Positions 57,801 to 64,000 of a DNA stretch of 64,000 bases are shown here, piece by piece. The notes under the pieces were generated by a model. It was given only the letters and a program-made list of their open reading frames with translations. It was not told the origin of the DNA and made no database searches. Location of the stretch: positions 3,166,900 through 3,230,899 of the forward strand of contig NZ_CP047593.1 in the NCBI RefSeq assembly GCF_009905215.1, given 5' to 3'. Both the position numbers and the translations under genes were made by a program. Origin of the DNA: Tichowtungia aerotolerans. Its GTDB lineage: Bacteria; Verrucomicrobiota; Kiritimatiellia; Kiritimatiellales; Tichowtungiaceae. Position 1 is the stretch's first letter. Each line of letters begins with the position of its first letter.

Positions 57801-58390
57801 AGTATCAGAACGATACGAACAGTGGCTCTTATGCCAGCTGGACGGTCGTGCGTGCGGCGCAGCAGGCGGTTGCCGATGCGGATCCGAACGTGGGCGCAAC
57901 CGAAACGATTGGCGATAACTACCTGACATCGGTCGGCCTTTCGGAAGGAGTGCTTCACTATAAAACTCCGTCATTGCTGCAGATTGGCGAAGATCTCGGT
58001 AATGCGCTGTTTGATCTGTGCGGACTGGATTCAGATGAAGACGGTCTGCCGGATGCGTGGGAATCTGAACGCTTCGGTGATCTGAGCACGTCCGACGGAA
58101 CCGGCGACACAGACGGGGATGGCGTGAGTGATCGGGACGAGTATGGTGCAGGAACGGATCCGGCCGATGCATCTGATTATCTGAACCTTTCGCTCAGCTC
58201 TTCTTTTTCTGCGAGCTGGCCGGCTCAAAAAGATATTCGCTATCAAATGATGAAGTCCACGAATCTGCTTTCGTGGACAGAAATTGGTGATCCTGTTTTG
58301 TTTCGTAAAACCAATGGGATTGCCGATTTCGATTTTTCTGAATATGCCCAGACCAATCCGGCCGGGTTCTTCCGCATTGTGGCGAATTGA
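54818..58390 (+). CDS. Secreted beta-helix passenger protein carrying a SASA acetylesterase domain
   Basis: A 1190-residue exported protein. After the signal peptide about 530 residues are autotransporter-type strand repeats (SGSGSLTKNG, GAGTVTLSGVCTYTNSTTV, LNGGTLNAYATD). Residues about 590-780 resemble propeller or Kelch-like strands (FDGEQYLMVDRAGG, FDGERYLFVRSD). At about 785-1080 lies an SGNH/SASA esterase: nucleophile S793 in GGQSNALGWG, with MGWVQGESDAM further on. Two calcium-type loops (DSDEDGLPDAW, DTDGDGVSDRDEY) and a C-terminal domain ending FFRIVAN close the protein. No beta-barrel domain follows, so it is not a classical autotransporter. It probably displays a deacetylase at the cell surface (inference). 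The gene has its own likely promoter. Confidence 0.82.
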   Translation: MRRFIIAGLLVGLCPAARSADIYKANNTTALDQSGSWTGGAVPGSTDTAVYTGLGALSTAMGSDLSWYGISSTDNSGIWTITGSETLTIGAGGITTGGGTSGGVKVNANIHQVADGEYNLGTGRNFTLNGSLSGSSAIEKTGNGALILVGDNSSYSGTMTLSSGIIAVRSGTALGSSSLILNGGLLNAYASSQTLANDMTLSADSIVQAVNDSRNLTLTGTIDGSSALTVRGAGVVTLSGNNTYAGGVSMGTDIGTTLVVGNNGALGSGVLTVSGNGGIIGASTGTTLANDVTLDADLEVTDAGANLFFTGTLSGSGSLTKNGIRALLLAGDNTGFSGGITHNTGVLSVGNNNGLGSGVLTLNGGTLNAYATDRELANDMVVTADSKLEAVNSSRDLTLSGTISGSGAVIKSGAGTVTLSGVCTYTNSTTVSDGTLQIDGTVVSPVTVTSATTLSGSGLVDSVTLQSGATLDVGTLTVNDSLVLEAGSCAMVEIAGASGYDVLTGSGAVLNVAGDFIFDFSGNTTVQAGDSFTVLQGWASVLDNGLSAATMGLDENLTIDISALASNGQITVVANDAGKVVKATGLLYAGLYTGTDMATGIYTFTDPTRPVETAERIGTISSPALTYRNAGFDGEQYLMVDRAGGKLYETTGTSPLFKLLSGSYSYASWHGIDRCNGVYYGIYDGDGMEGAGLYVFADPADPEGTSVKLCTNQVFSSEVWKDVAFDGERYLFVRSDAEGGTPGIYQYDPETDQFTLLSGAETYSDWEGLAVFDSDIAPLRNRKVYLLLFGGQSNALGWGYHQYLQDQNDPLQFVQEDIDFLYHKPYSSAGMLPENTLLKLQSGNSNTQVKQPGEYPALTNAPISRFGPEMSFARVVRDRIAVPDANVAVMKYAYGGSGLYTTDQWWPDGTADRSADGTLYQIFQQTVWRTVAALKNKYPYSDVEILGMGWVQGESDAMNGAADSYEENLTRFIEDVRGTFNTNLTFVLNKLSPNQYQNDTNSGSYASWTVVRAAQQAVADADPNVGATETIGDNYLTSVGLSEGVLHYKTPSLLQIGEDLGNALFDLCGLDSDEDGLPDAWESERFGDLSTSDGTGDTDGDGVSDRDEYGAGTDPADASDYLNLSLSSSFSASWPAQKDIRYQMMKSTNLLSWTEIGDPVLFRKTNGIADFDFSEYAQTNPAGFFRIVAN

Positions 58391-58545
58391 CGTTGCGGAG
58401 GAACTTGATCGCGACGTTTTCCAATGTCTGGAAAAATGTCTCCGAAAAGTTCCAATGATTGAAAACCGCTTTCCGTCTGCGGCGGTTAAGCGGTTTCTGC
58501 ATTACAGCGTTTGACGCAGCGATTGTTTGTCTAGAAGGAGAAGCG
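58391..58545. repeat. Cluster of degenerate palindromes after the passenger gene
   Basis: Two near-perfect members of the TTCCAANNNTTGGAA family (58419-58433 with one mismatch; 58450-58464 with one mismatch) and an AACCGC/GCGGTT inverted repeat (58464-58487) lie within 70 bases after the stop. Together they may serve as a transcript end; no T-run is present. Confidence 0.5.
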
Positions 58546-58683
58546 ATGCGGTTGTTATATCCTGGCGAACAGACGGAGCGCCGTGTGCGCACGATTGCCG
58601 ATTGTATTCCAGTCTGCCTGACGGATCTCATCGCTTTGGTGAGCCATGAGCTGCCGAGCGGAATAATCCGTAAGTTCAGATAG
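58546..58683 (+). CDS. Possible small protein, 45 residues
   Basis: ATG 58546 is preceded by AGAAGGAGAAGCG, as good a ribosome site as any in the window, and opens a 45-codon frame (MRLLYPGEQTERRVRTIADC and on to IIRKFR). It has no signal peptide or membrane span and I do not recognise it. It may be a real small protein, or the start of a gene lost by deletion, like the relics at 1269 and 29998. The strong ribosome site is the only positive evidence. Confidence 0.3.
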   Translation: MRLLYPGEQTERRVRTIADCIPVCLTDLIALVSHELPSGIIRKFR

Positions 58684-59044
58684 CTGTATGGTGCAGTCAT
58701 CCTGCAAAGGTGGGGCAGGCCGCCAGAGATTTCCGCCGGGAGGCACGGCAAAGGCGGCTTCGTTGTTTTTTCAAAGACCCGGTCAGGTAGAAACTGTGCA
58801 TTGGATGACGAAAGTTCAAGGTCGTTTGAAATATCCTTTAAACGCATGTCTTGTGGATGGGGCGTGACATTCTGAAGCATTCGTATGCGTTTTAGAAATT
58901 AAGGTAAAATGTGAAATATTTTTATTTTTATTTTTCCTTTTATCTTGCATATGTCGCCGCTGCTGATTATCAATATTGTATGTCGATAGGTTGCATAATG
59001 TACAATCTTTCCGTTTGGGTGTGAGTTTTAGAAAGTAAGCGGAT
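58684..59044. other. 361-base AT-rich gap before the KDG-kinase-like gene
   Basis: No gene is seen. The dyad-like ATAATGTACAAT (58995-59006) lies 39 bases before the start codon and shares ATTGTACA (on the other strand) with the palindrome at 49668. A T/A-rich tract (58910-58950) precedes it. This is the likely promoter and operator region of the kinase gene. Confidence 0.45.
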
Positions 59045-60151
59045 ATGAGAGAAAATAAAAAAAACGGCCGGGTGGTAACGTTTGGTGAGGTGATGTGCCG
59101 GTTTTGTCCTCCGGACCATTTGCGGTTTGAGCAGGTGTCGCCAGGACCCTGGGATCTGACTTTTGGAGGGGCAGAAAGCAGTGTGGCTGCTTCGGTGGCA
59201 AGATTCGGAGGAACGTCGGAGTTTGTTACGGCATTGCCGGATCATGCAATCGCCGACAGCTGTCTTCGTCAGTTGACTTCTCTGGGCGTGGAGACTCGGC
59301 ATGTTTTTCATGCGTTGAACAGTCGGATGGGCGTTTATTTTGTGGAACGTGGTGCCAACCAGCGAGCCAGTCAGGTGATTTATGACCGAACCCCCTCGGC
59401 TTTCTCGCAAGTCAGCGGTGATGAATTTGACTGGGCCGAAATTTTTGAAGGGGCTTCCTGGTTTCATACAACCGGGATCACGGCTGCGGTTTCTGAAGGG
59501 GCGGCCCAGGCCGCCTGCCTTGCGGTTCGCAAAGCGAAAGAGGCCGGCTTGACCGTTTCTGTGGACCTGAACTTCCGGGCCAAGCTGTGGAAGTGGAAAG
59601 TCGGACGGACAGCTGAAGAGCTGGCTCAGGAAATTATGCCGAAAATACTGCAGTTTACGGATGTGGTGATCGGTAATGAGGAGGATGCTCAGAAGACGCT
59701 GGGTATTTCTGCTGAAAATATAGATGTGGAGTCGGCCAATCTGAATGCTGACGGGTTTGCATCTGTCGCCGAAGAAATTATGCGGCGGTTTCCAAGCATC
59801 GGAGCGGTTGCTACGACACTGCGCGAGAGTATTTCTGCAACCCATAATAACTGGGGCGCTGTCCTATCGGTTCGCAACAGCGATCCGGTGTTTTCCCCCA
59901 TGAAAAACGGAGATTATACGCCGTATGAAATCCATTCTATTGTGGATCGTGTGGGAGGAGGAGACGCCTTTGCCGGTGGGCTGATTTATGCGCTGAATTT
60001 CGGCGAGTTCGGCAACGAGCAGGCCGTTCTGGATTTTGCTTCTGCCGCTTCCTGTCTGGCACATTCAATCAGCGGAGATTTTAACTTTTCAACTCGTGAA
60101 GAAGTTGAACGCCTGGCTGACGGCATCGGCAATGGGCGGGTTGTGCGGTGA
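59045..60151 (+). CDS. kdgK: PfkB-family sugar kinase, 2-dehydro-3-deoxygluconokinase-like
   Basis: A 368-residue cytoplasmic kinase. The N-terminus VVTFGEVMCRF and FGGAESSVAASVARFGG are the first half of the PfkB fold in the KDG-kinase group; SVDLNFRAKLW and the active-site DRVGGGDAFAGGL with catalytic D307 complete it. KDG kinases phosphorylate 2-keto-3-deoxygluconate or -galactonate, intermediates of uronate and 3,6-anhydrogalactose breakdown. That would suit a pathway fed by alginate, pectin or agar/carrageenan-type polymers. No KDPG aldolase lies within the window. It stands alone with an AT-rich upstream region and a shared dyad element. Other PfkB substrates cannot be excluded. Confidence 0.85.
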   Translation: MRENKKNGRVVTFGEVMCRFCPPDHLRFEQVSPGPWDLTFGGAESSVAASVARFGGTSEFVTALPDHAIADSCLRQLTSLGVETRHVFHALNSRMGVYFVERGANQRASQVIYDRTPSAFSQVSGDEFDWAEIFEGASWFHTTGITAAVSEGAAQAACLAVRKAKEAGLTVSVDLNFRAKLWKWKVGRTAEELAQEIMPKILQFTDVVIGNEEDAQKTLGISAENIDVESANLNADGFASVAEEIMRRFPSIGAVATTLRESISATHNNWGAVLSVRNSDPVFSPMKNGDYTPYEIHSIVDRVGGGDAFAGGLIYALNFGEFGNEQAVLDFASAASCLAHSISGDFNFSTREEVERLADGIGNGRVVR

Positions 60152-60220
60152 AATGTATGGGCGTATCAAAAATGAGAACGATCTTACGTGCGTGCGAAAT
60201 AAACCAGAAAGGAAAAGAGG

Positions 60221-62707
60221 ATGAAGGCAATAAGAGTCTTGCAGATTATCATAGTCGGTACCGTGGCGTTGGTTGCTTCTGCTCAGGCTGATACGGCATG
60301 GAATGCCGATGTTTCCATCGATGCAGCATGGAGTGTCGCTGGCAACTGGAGTGCCGGAGTTCCGGATTCCAATGATGTGGCATATTTTACAAACACACAG
60401 GCCACGACGTATAGTGTAGATGTGGACAGCGCGGCTCAGGCGCATAAACTGCATGTTACACAGGGGTACACTTTTGACGGGGCCGGTTCGCTTACTCTGA
60501 TCCGTAACGATGCGTCCAGTCTGAATCAGACACTGGGGAATTATTCTCCATCCACGACCTTAACCATTAATACAGACGTAACCATCAACCAGCTGGGTGC
60601 CGGAGTGGCTGAGGTTTACAACCAGTACGCCGGTGGAAACTTGATCCTGAACGGCAGTTTTACGCAGACCGGAAATAACTACATTAACTTGTCCGGCCTG
60701 GGAACGATTGAGCTGAATGGCGATATTACGTTGGTTGACCGTTTTCGGTTTGGAAAAGATGGGCTGAACGTTGTCATCGGCGGCAGTGGAACAACTACCT
60801 CATCGGCGGCCTGGACGTTTGCGCGGGCAGCCAACCTGTATCTGAACAGAACCGGTGCTTACACCACGGCTGCTGAGTATCTGTATATGGAGAGAGCGAT
60901 GCTTTTCCTCGGTGCGGATAATGCCCTCGCAGCCGGAACGGATGTTCGAATGAAAGCCAATTATGGAACAGGAGGAATTACCGCACAGGGATTCGACCAG
61001 GCATTTGGCTGGCTGGATGTGGATGCAGACGCGTTTTTTGATCTGGGAGGAACGGACTCAGTGTGGACTTTTGAAGATTCATCGCTGGCGATTTCCGACT
61101 GGGCATCTGGGGTTGTTCTGTACATTACCAATGCCCCGAGTGCGACCATTCGGTTTGCGATAGACAGTGGTTCCGGTGGAACCGGACTGACTGAAATCCA
61201 GATCGGAAAAATCTCGTTGGATGGAGTCGTGCTGACTTCGAATGACACCACGGTTGCTGATGGGTATCTTTATATTACCCCTTTGCCGGCAGCCGCTGAA
61301 ACATCATGGAACAGTGATGTGTCTGAAGGCGCGGCCTGGGAGACTGCCGGGAACTGGAGCGATGGGGTTCCGGGCAGCGGCAGCGTGGCGTATTTTACAA
61401 ATACGCAATCGACGACATATACTGTGACGGTAGACAGTGCCGCTATGGCCAATCAGCTGTATGCGGACCAGGCATATACATTTGATGGAGCGGGATCCAT
61501 TACCCTGATTCGTAATGATGCGGCCAGTATCAATCAGGCTCTTGGAAATTATTCGTTGTCCACCACGTTAACATTGAATACGGATGTGACGATCAATGAG
61601 CTCGGTGCCGGAGTTGCCGAAATTTATAGTCAGTATGCGGGAGGACGTCTGGTCTTGAACGGCAGCCTGACCCATACCGGTAATAACTATATGAACCTGT
61701 CCGGGGATGGAACGATTGAGCTGAATGGAGACATCGATTTGGTGGACCGTTTCCGGTTCGGAAAAGACGGACTGAATGTTGTCATTGGCGGAAGCGGAAC
61801 GACGGCTTCGTCGACTGCATGGACCTTTGCGCGGGCGGCAAATCTGTATTTGAACCGGACGGGAGCCTATACGACCGATCAGCAGTATTTGTATATGGAA
61901 AAGGCAATGGTAACTCTCGGAGCGGATCAGGCATTGGCAGAAGGCACCGATGTCCGTATGAAAAACAGCGTCGGAACCGGCGGAATTACCGCACAGGGAT
62001 ATGACCAGAACTTTGGATGGCTGGATGTGGATTATGATGCCTTCTTTGACTTCGCCGGCAGCGATTCAGTCTGGACGTTCGAGGATTCTTCTCTGGCTGA
62101 ATCCGCGTGGGCTACCGATGTTGTTCTGTATATTACCAATGCGCAGAATGCGACCATTCGGTTTGCCATCGACAGCGGTTCAGGCGGAACCGGTCTGAGT
62201 GACTCGCAGATCGAAAAGATTTCACTAAACGGCACCCTGCTGACGACAAACGATACGAGCGTGAGCGATGGATATTTGTACATTGCGAACGGAGCAGGAT
62301 CAGAGGCTCTGTATAACATGTGGGCTGGTGAGTATGAGCTCACTTCGCCGGAGTCGGATTTGTTGTCTGACCCGGACGGGGACGGCGCAAACAATCTGCT
62401 CGAGTATGCTCTGGGCGGCAATCCGACCAACTCGGATGCATCCGCAATTCTTCCGGTATATTCTGTTACCAATCAGAATGGAACGAACTGGCTGGAATAT
62501 GTCTATTTTCGTCGTCTGGATGCTGCAGATCGCGGCATCAACTATACGGTTGAAAAAAACAGTAATCTGCTGTCGGTTGAGTCATGGAGCACCAATGGTA
62601 TTGCTGAAACAAGTGCGCCTGTGGATGCCGAATTTGAATCCGTTACCAACCGGGTTTCAACAGGAGAGGCTAATGCTCAGTTTATGAAGCTGAATGTGGA
62701 GTTTTAA
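60221..62707 (+). CDS. Secreted two-repeat beta-helix-like protein with C-terminal cassette
   Basis: An 828-residue exported protein; AAAGAGG-type ribosome site and signal peptide precede two copies of a repeat of about 330 residues (about 25-355 and 356-690). Each starts with TxWNxDVSxxAAW and has GNWSxGVP, DGLNVVIGGSGTT, ARAANLYLNRTGAYTT and FEDSSLA in the same order; the copies are close enough to suggest recent internal duplication. A calcium loop DPDGDGANNLLEYALGG and a C-terminal domain ending FMKLNVEF follow. No catalytic residues are recognised; the repeats resemble autotransporter-like or S-layer-like strands, so binding or a surface structure is likelier than catalysis (inference). 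The next gene has the same layout. Confidence 0.75.
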   Translation: MKAIRVLQIIIVGTVALVASAQADTAWNADVSIDAAWSVAGNWSAGVPDSNDVAYFTNTQATTYSVDVDSAAQAHKLHVTQGYTFDGAGSLTLIRNDASSLNQTLGNYSPSTTLTINTDVTINQLGAGVAEVYNQYAGGNLILNGSFTQTGNNYINLSGLGTIELNGDITLVDRFRFGKDGLNVVIGGSGTTTSSAAWTFARAANLYLNRTGAYTTAAEYLYMERAMLFLGADNALAAGTDVRMKANYGTGGITAQGFDQAFGWLDVDADAFFDLGGTDSVWTFEDSSLAISDWASGVVLYITNAPSATIRFAIDSGSGGTGLTEIQIGKISLDGVVLTSNDTTVADGYLYITPLPAAAETSWNSDVSEGAAWETAGNWSDGVPGSGSVAYFTNTQSTTYTVTVDSAAMANQLYADQAYTFDGAGSITLIRNDAASINQALGNYSLSTTLTLNTDVTINELGAGVAEIYSQYAGGRLVLNGSLTHTGNNYMNLSGDGTIELNGDIDLVDRFRFGKDGLNVVIGGSGTTASSTAWTFARAANLYLNRTGAYTTDQQYLYMEKAMVTLGADQALAEGTDVRMKNSVGTGGITAQGYDQNFGWLDVDYDAFFDFAGSDSVWTFEDSSLAESAWATDVVLYITNAQNATIRFAIDSGSGGTGLSDSQIEKISLNGTLLTTNDTSVSDGYLYIANGAGSEALYNMWAGEYELTSPESDLLSDPDGDGANNLLEYALGGNPTNSDASAILPVYSVTNQNGTNWLEYVYFRRLDAADRGINYTVEKNSNLLSVESWSTNGIAETSAPVDAEFESVTNRVSTGEANAQFMKLNVEF

Positions 62708-62746
62708 CAGTCTGGTCTGCTGAAGGACAGTGAAAGGAGAGAGGCA

Positions 62747-64000
62747 ATGAAAAAAAGAATACAGCTAATGAGCTCTGTTTTGTTTGTCGGTCAGATTCTC
62801 GGCCTGACGGCAGTTGCGGATTCATTCTGGTCGGTGGATCGTCCCGCCGGGGCGGTGTGGAGTGACGTGAGCAACTGGTCGACCGGGATTCCGGACACGG
62901 AAGATCGTGCTAATTTTGTGAACACACAGGCTACTACCTATGATGTCGATGTGGACACGAACGCAGTATTCAAAAAGATTCTGGTGTCTCAGGATTATAA
63001 CTTTACAGGTACCGGGACTATTGAGCTCCAGCCGGCATCGGCGGCTCACTGGGATAAAGTAATTGAGGTGAATCAGGGCGGCGTTTCTCCGGTCTTTAAT
63101 GTGGATGTGATGATCCATCAGACAACAGATTTCGTTCCCCGTATCGCTGTTTATCCGTCATCTGTGATTACATTTAATGAAACACTGACGCTTACAAACT
63201 CAGCCAATGCGTCCCGGCAGACGGACTTTAATGCGGCAGCTGCCACAGGAAGCATTGTGATGAACGGGGATCTTTATAACCACTGCGGAATGCGGTTCGG
63301 AAGCAGCGGTTTGACGACTGTGATCGGCGGCAGCGGAACAACCTATGGTCGAACAGACTCAGGTGCTGCAATTCTTGTAGCCGGGCGGCTGGAATTGAAT
63401 CGTCCTCAGGCCCTGATTAACAGTGTTTTAAAACTGGAAGGAACAACCGTGGTGCTGGGTGCAGATGAGGCGGTGGCGTCCGGGGCGAATGTGGAATTCC
63501 GGGGCGGAACTGTTGTCGCTCAGGGATATGATCAGACGTTCGGACAATTGGATGTGTTCTCTGCCAATGTTGGTATTGATATGGATAGGTCGGATTCTAT
63601 CTGGACGTTTGATGACTCATCGGCTGTCGCCTGGGACGGAGGAACGTTGTCGATCAGCAATGCCGGGAATGCCATTGTGCGTTTTGAGATTGGAAGCGGA
63701 AGCGGTTTGACGGAATCGCAGATCGGGCAGATTAACCTGAACGGAAGTACCTTGTCTTTGGGCGATACAACTGTGTCGAACGGATATCTGTATGTCGCTA
63801 AACCGTACGTTGCAACCGGGGACACTTTCTGGAAAAGCGATGTGGCTTCCGGTGCTGCATGGAGTGACTTTGGAAACTGGACGGCTGGACGCGCGAGCAC
63901 AGCCGGACGTGCCAACTTTGTCAACGATCAGAGTGCGAGCTATGATGTAGATGTCGACATGGATGCCGTAATTAAGAAAATTCTGGTTTCTACTAATTAT
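62747..64000 (+). CDS. Paralogous two-repeat secreted protein, cut by the window end
   Basis: ATG 62747 follows AAAGGAGAGAGG and opens a frame that stays open to base 64000 (418 codons). A signal peptide (MKKRIQLM-like basic start, then SSVLFVGQILGLTAVA) precedes a first repeat (about 25-350) with SVDRPAGAVWSDVSNWSTGIP, GGSGTTYGRTDSG and FDDSSAVAWDGG. A second repeat starts at about 352 with FWKSDVASGAAWSDFGNW. It is clearly related to the 60221 protein but more diverged, so the two genes arose by tandem duplication. The C-terminus, perhaps with the calcium loop and cassette, lies beyond the window. Confidence 0.78.
   Translation, partial: MKKRIQLMSSVLFVGQILGLTAVADSFWSVDRPAGAVWSDVSNWSTGIPDTEDRANFVNTQATTYDVDVDTNAVFKKILVSQDYNFTGTGTIELQPASAAHWDKVIEVNQGGVSPVFNVDVMIHQTTDFVPRIAVYPSSVITFNETLTLTNSANASRQTDFNAAAATGSIVMNGDLYNHCGMRFGSSGLTTVIGGSGTTYGRTDSGAAILVAGRLELNRPQALINSVLKLEGTTVVLGADEAVASGANVEFRGGTVVAQGYDQTFGQLDVFSANVGIDMDRSDSIWTFDDSSAVAWDGGTLSISNAGNAIVRFEIGSGSGLTESQIGQINLNGSTLSLGDTTVSNGYLYVAKPYVATGDTFWKSDVASGAAWSDFGNWTAGRASTAGRANFVNDQSASYDVDVDMDAVIKKILVSTNY

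Overview
The window is 64 kb of gene-dense bacterial DNA. Every protein gene I can support lies on the plus strand; the only minus-strand gene is one tRNA. Nearly all products carry Sec signal peptides and are seven S1 formylglycine sulfatases, glycoside hydrolases, carbohydrate esterases, and very large modular secreted proteins with beta-helix passengers and calcium loops. There is no SusC/SusD pair. This points to a PVC-superphylum marine polysaccharide degrader, most likely Kiritimatiellota (Pontiella-like). That is inference from gene content, because the window holds no rRNA or marker protein.

Layout. 1-1262: end of a NarL-type histidine kinase and its response regulator, then the broken start of another kinase. 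1617-11131: a clan-A-like glycoside hydrolase followed by three modular secreted proteins. 11217-22151: a sulfatase/esterase cluster of seven genes (S1, esterase, S1, S1, esterase, S1, S1) with several TAATG stop/start overlaps. 22353-25198: a second kinase/regulator pair. 25412-29787: an accessory protein and a paralogue of the first hydrolase, in the opposite order to the first module. 30057-45718: a long co-directional run of GH50-like, GH2, GH51-like, FAD oxidoreductase, sulfatase, phosphoesterase-LamG, LacZ-like GH2 and sulfatase genes, followed by a sodium/solute symporter. 47706-47782: tRNA-Arg(CCT). 48350-64000: ribokinase, an Nramp-like carrier fused to a beta-propeller, two SGNH/SASA acetylesterases (one on a beta-helix passenger), a KDG-kinase-like PfkB protein, and two paralogous two-repeat secreted proteins, the last cut by the window end.

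Working model (inference): the kinases sense polysaccharide fragments through extracytoplasmic discoidin-like domains and switch on the neighbouring secreted hydrolases. Sulfatases and esterases strip substituents, GH50/GH2/GH51-like enzymes depolymerise the chain, the symporter imports sugars, and PfkB kinases feed them into central metabolism. A beta-agarase-like enzyme, beta-galactosidases, sulfatases and a KDG-type kinase together suggest a sulfated galactan (agar, porphyran or carrageenan type).

The most unusual signals are: (i) ten perfect copies of the 15-bp palindrome TTCCAANNNTTGGAA, in all three reading phases inside genes; (ii) two kinase-regulator-hydrolase-accessory modules related by duplication; (iii) gene relics (a kinase start and a sulfatase tail) near members of a 20-bp direct-repeat family; (iv) the Nramp-like/propeller fusion lacking both canonical metal motifs; (v) a recurrent C-terminal domain on eight secreted proteins that could be a sorting signal.
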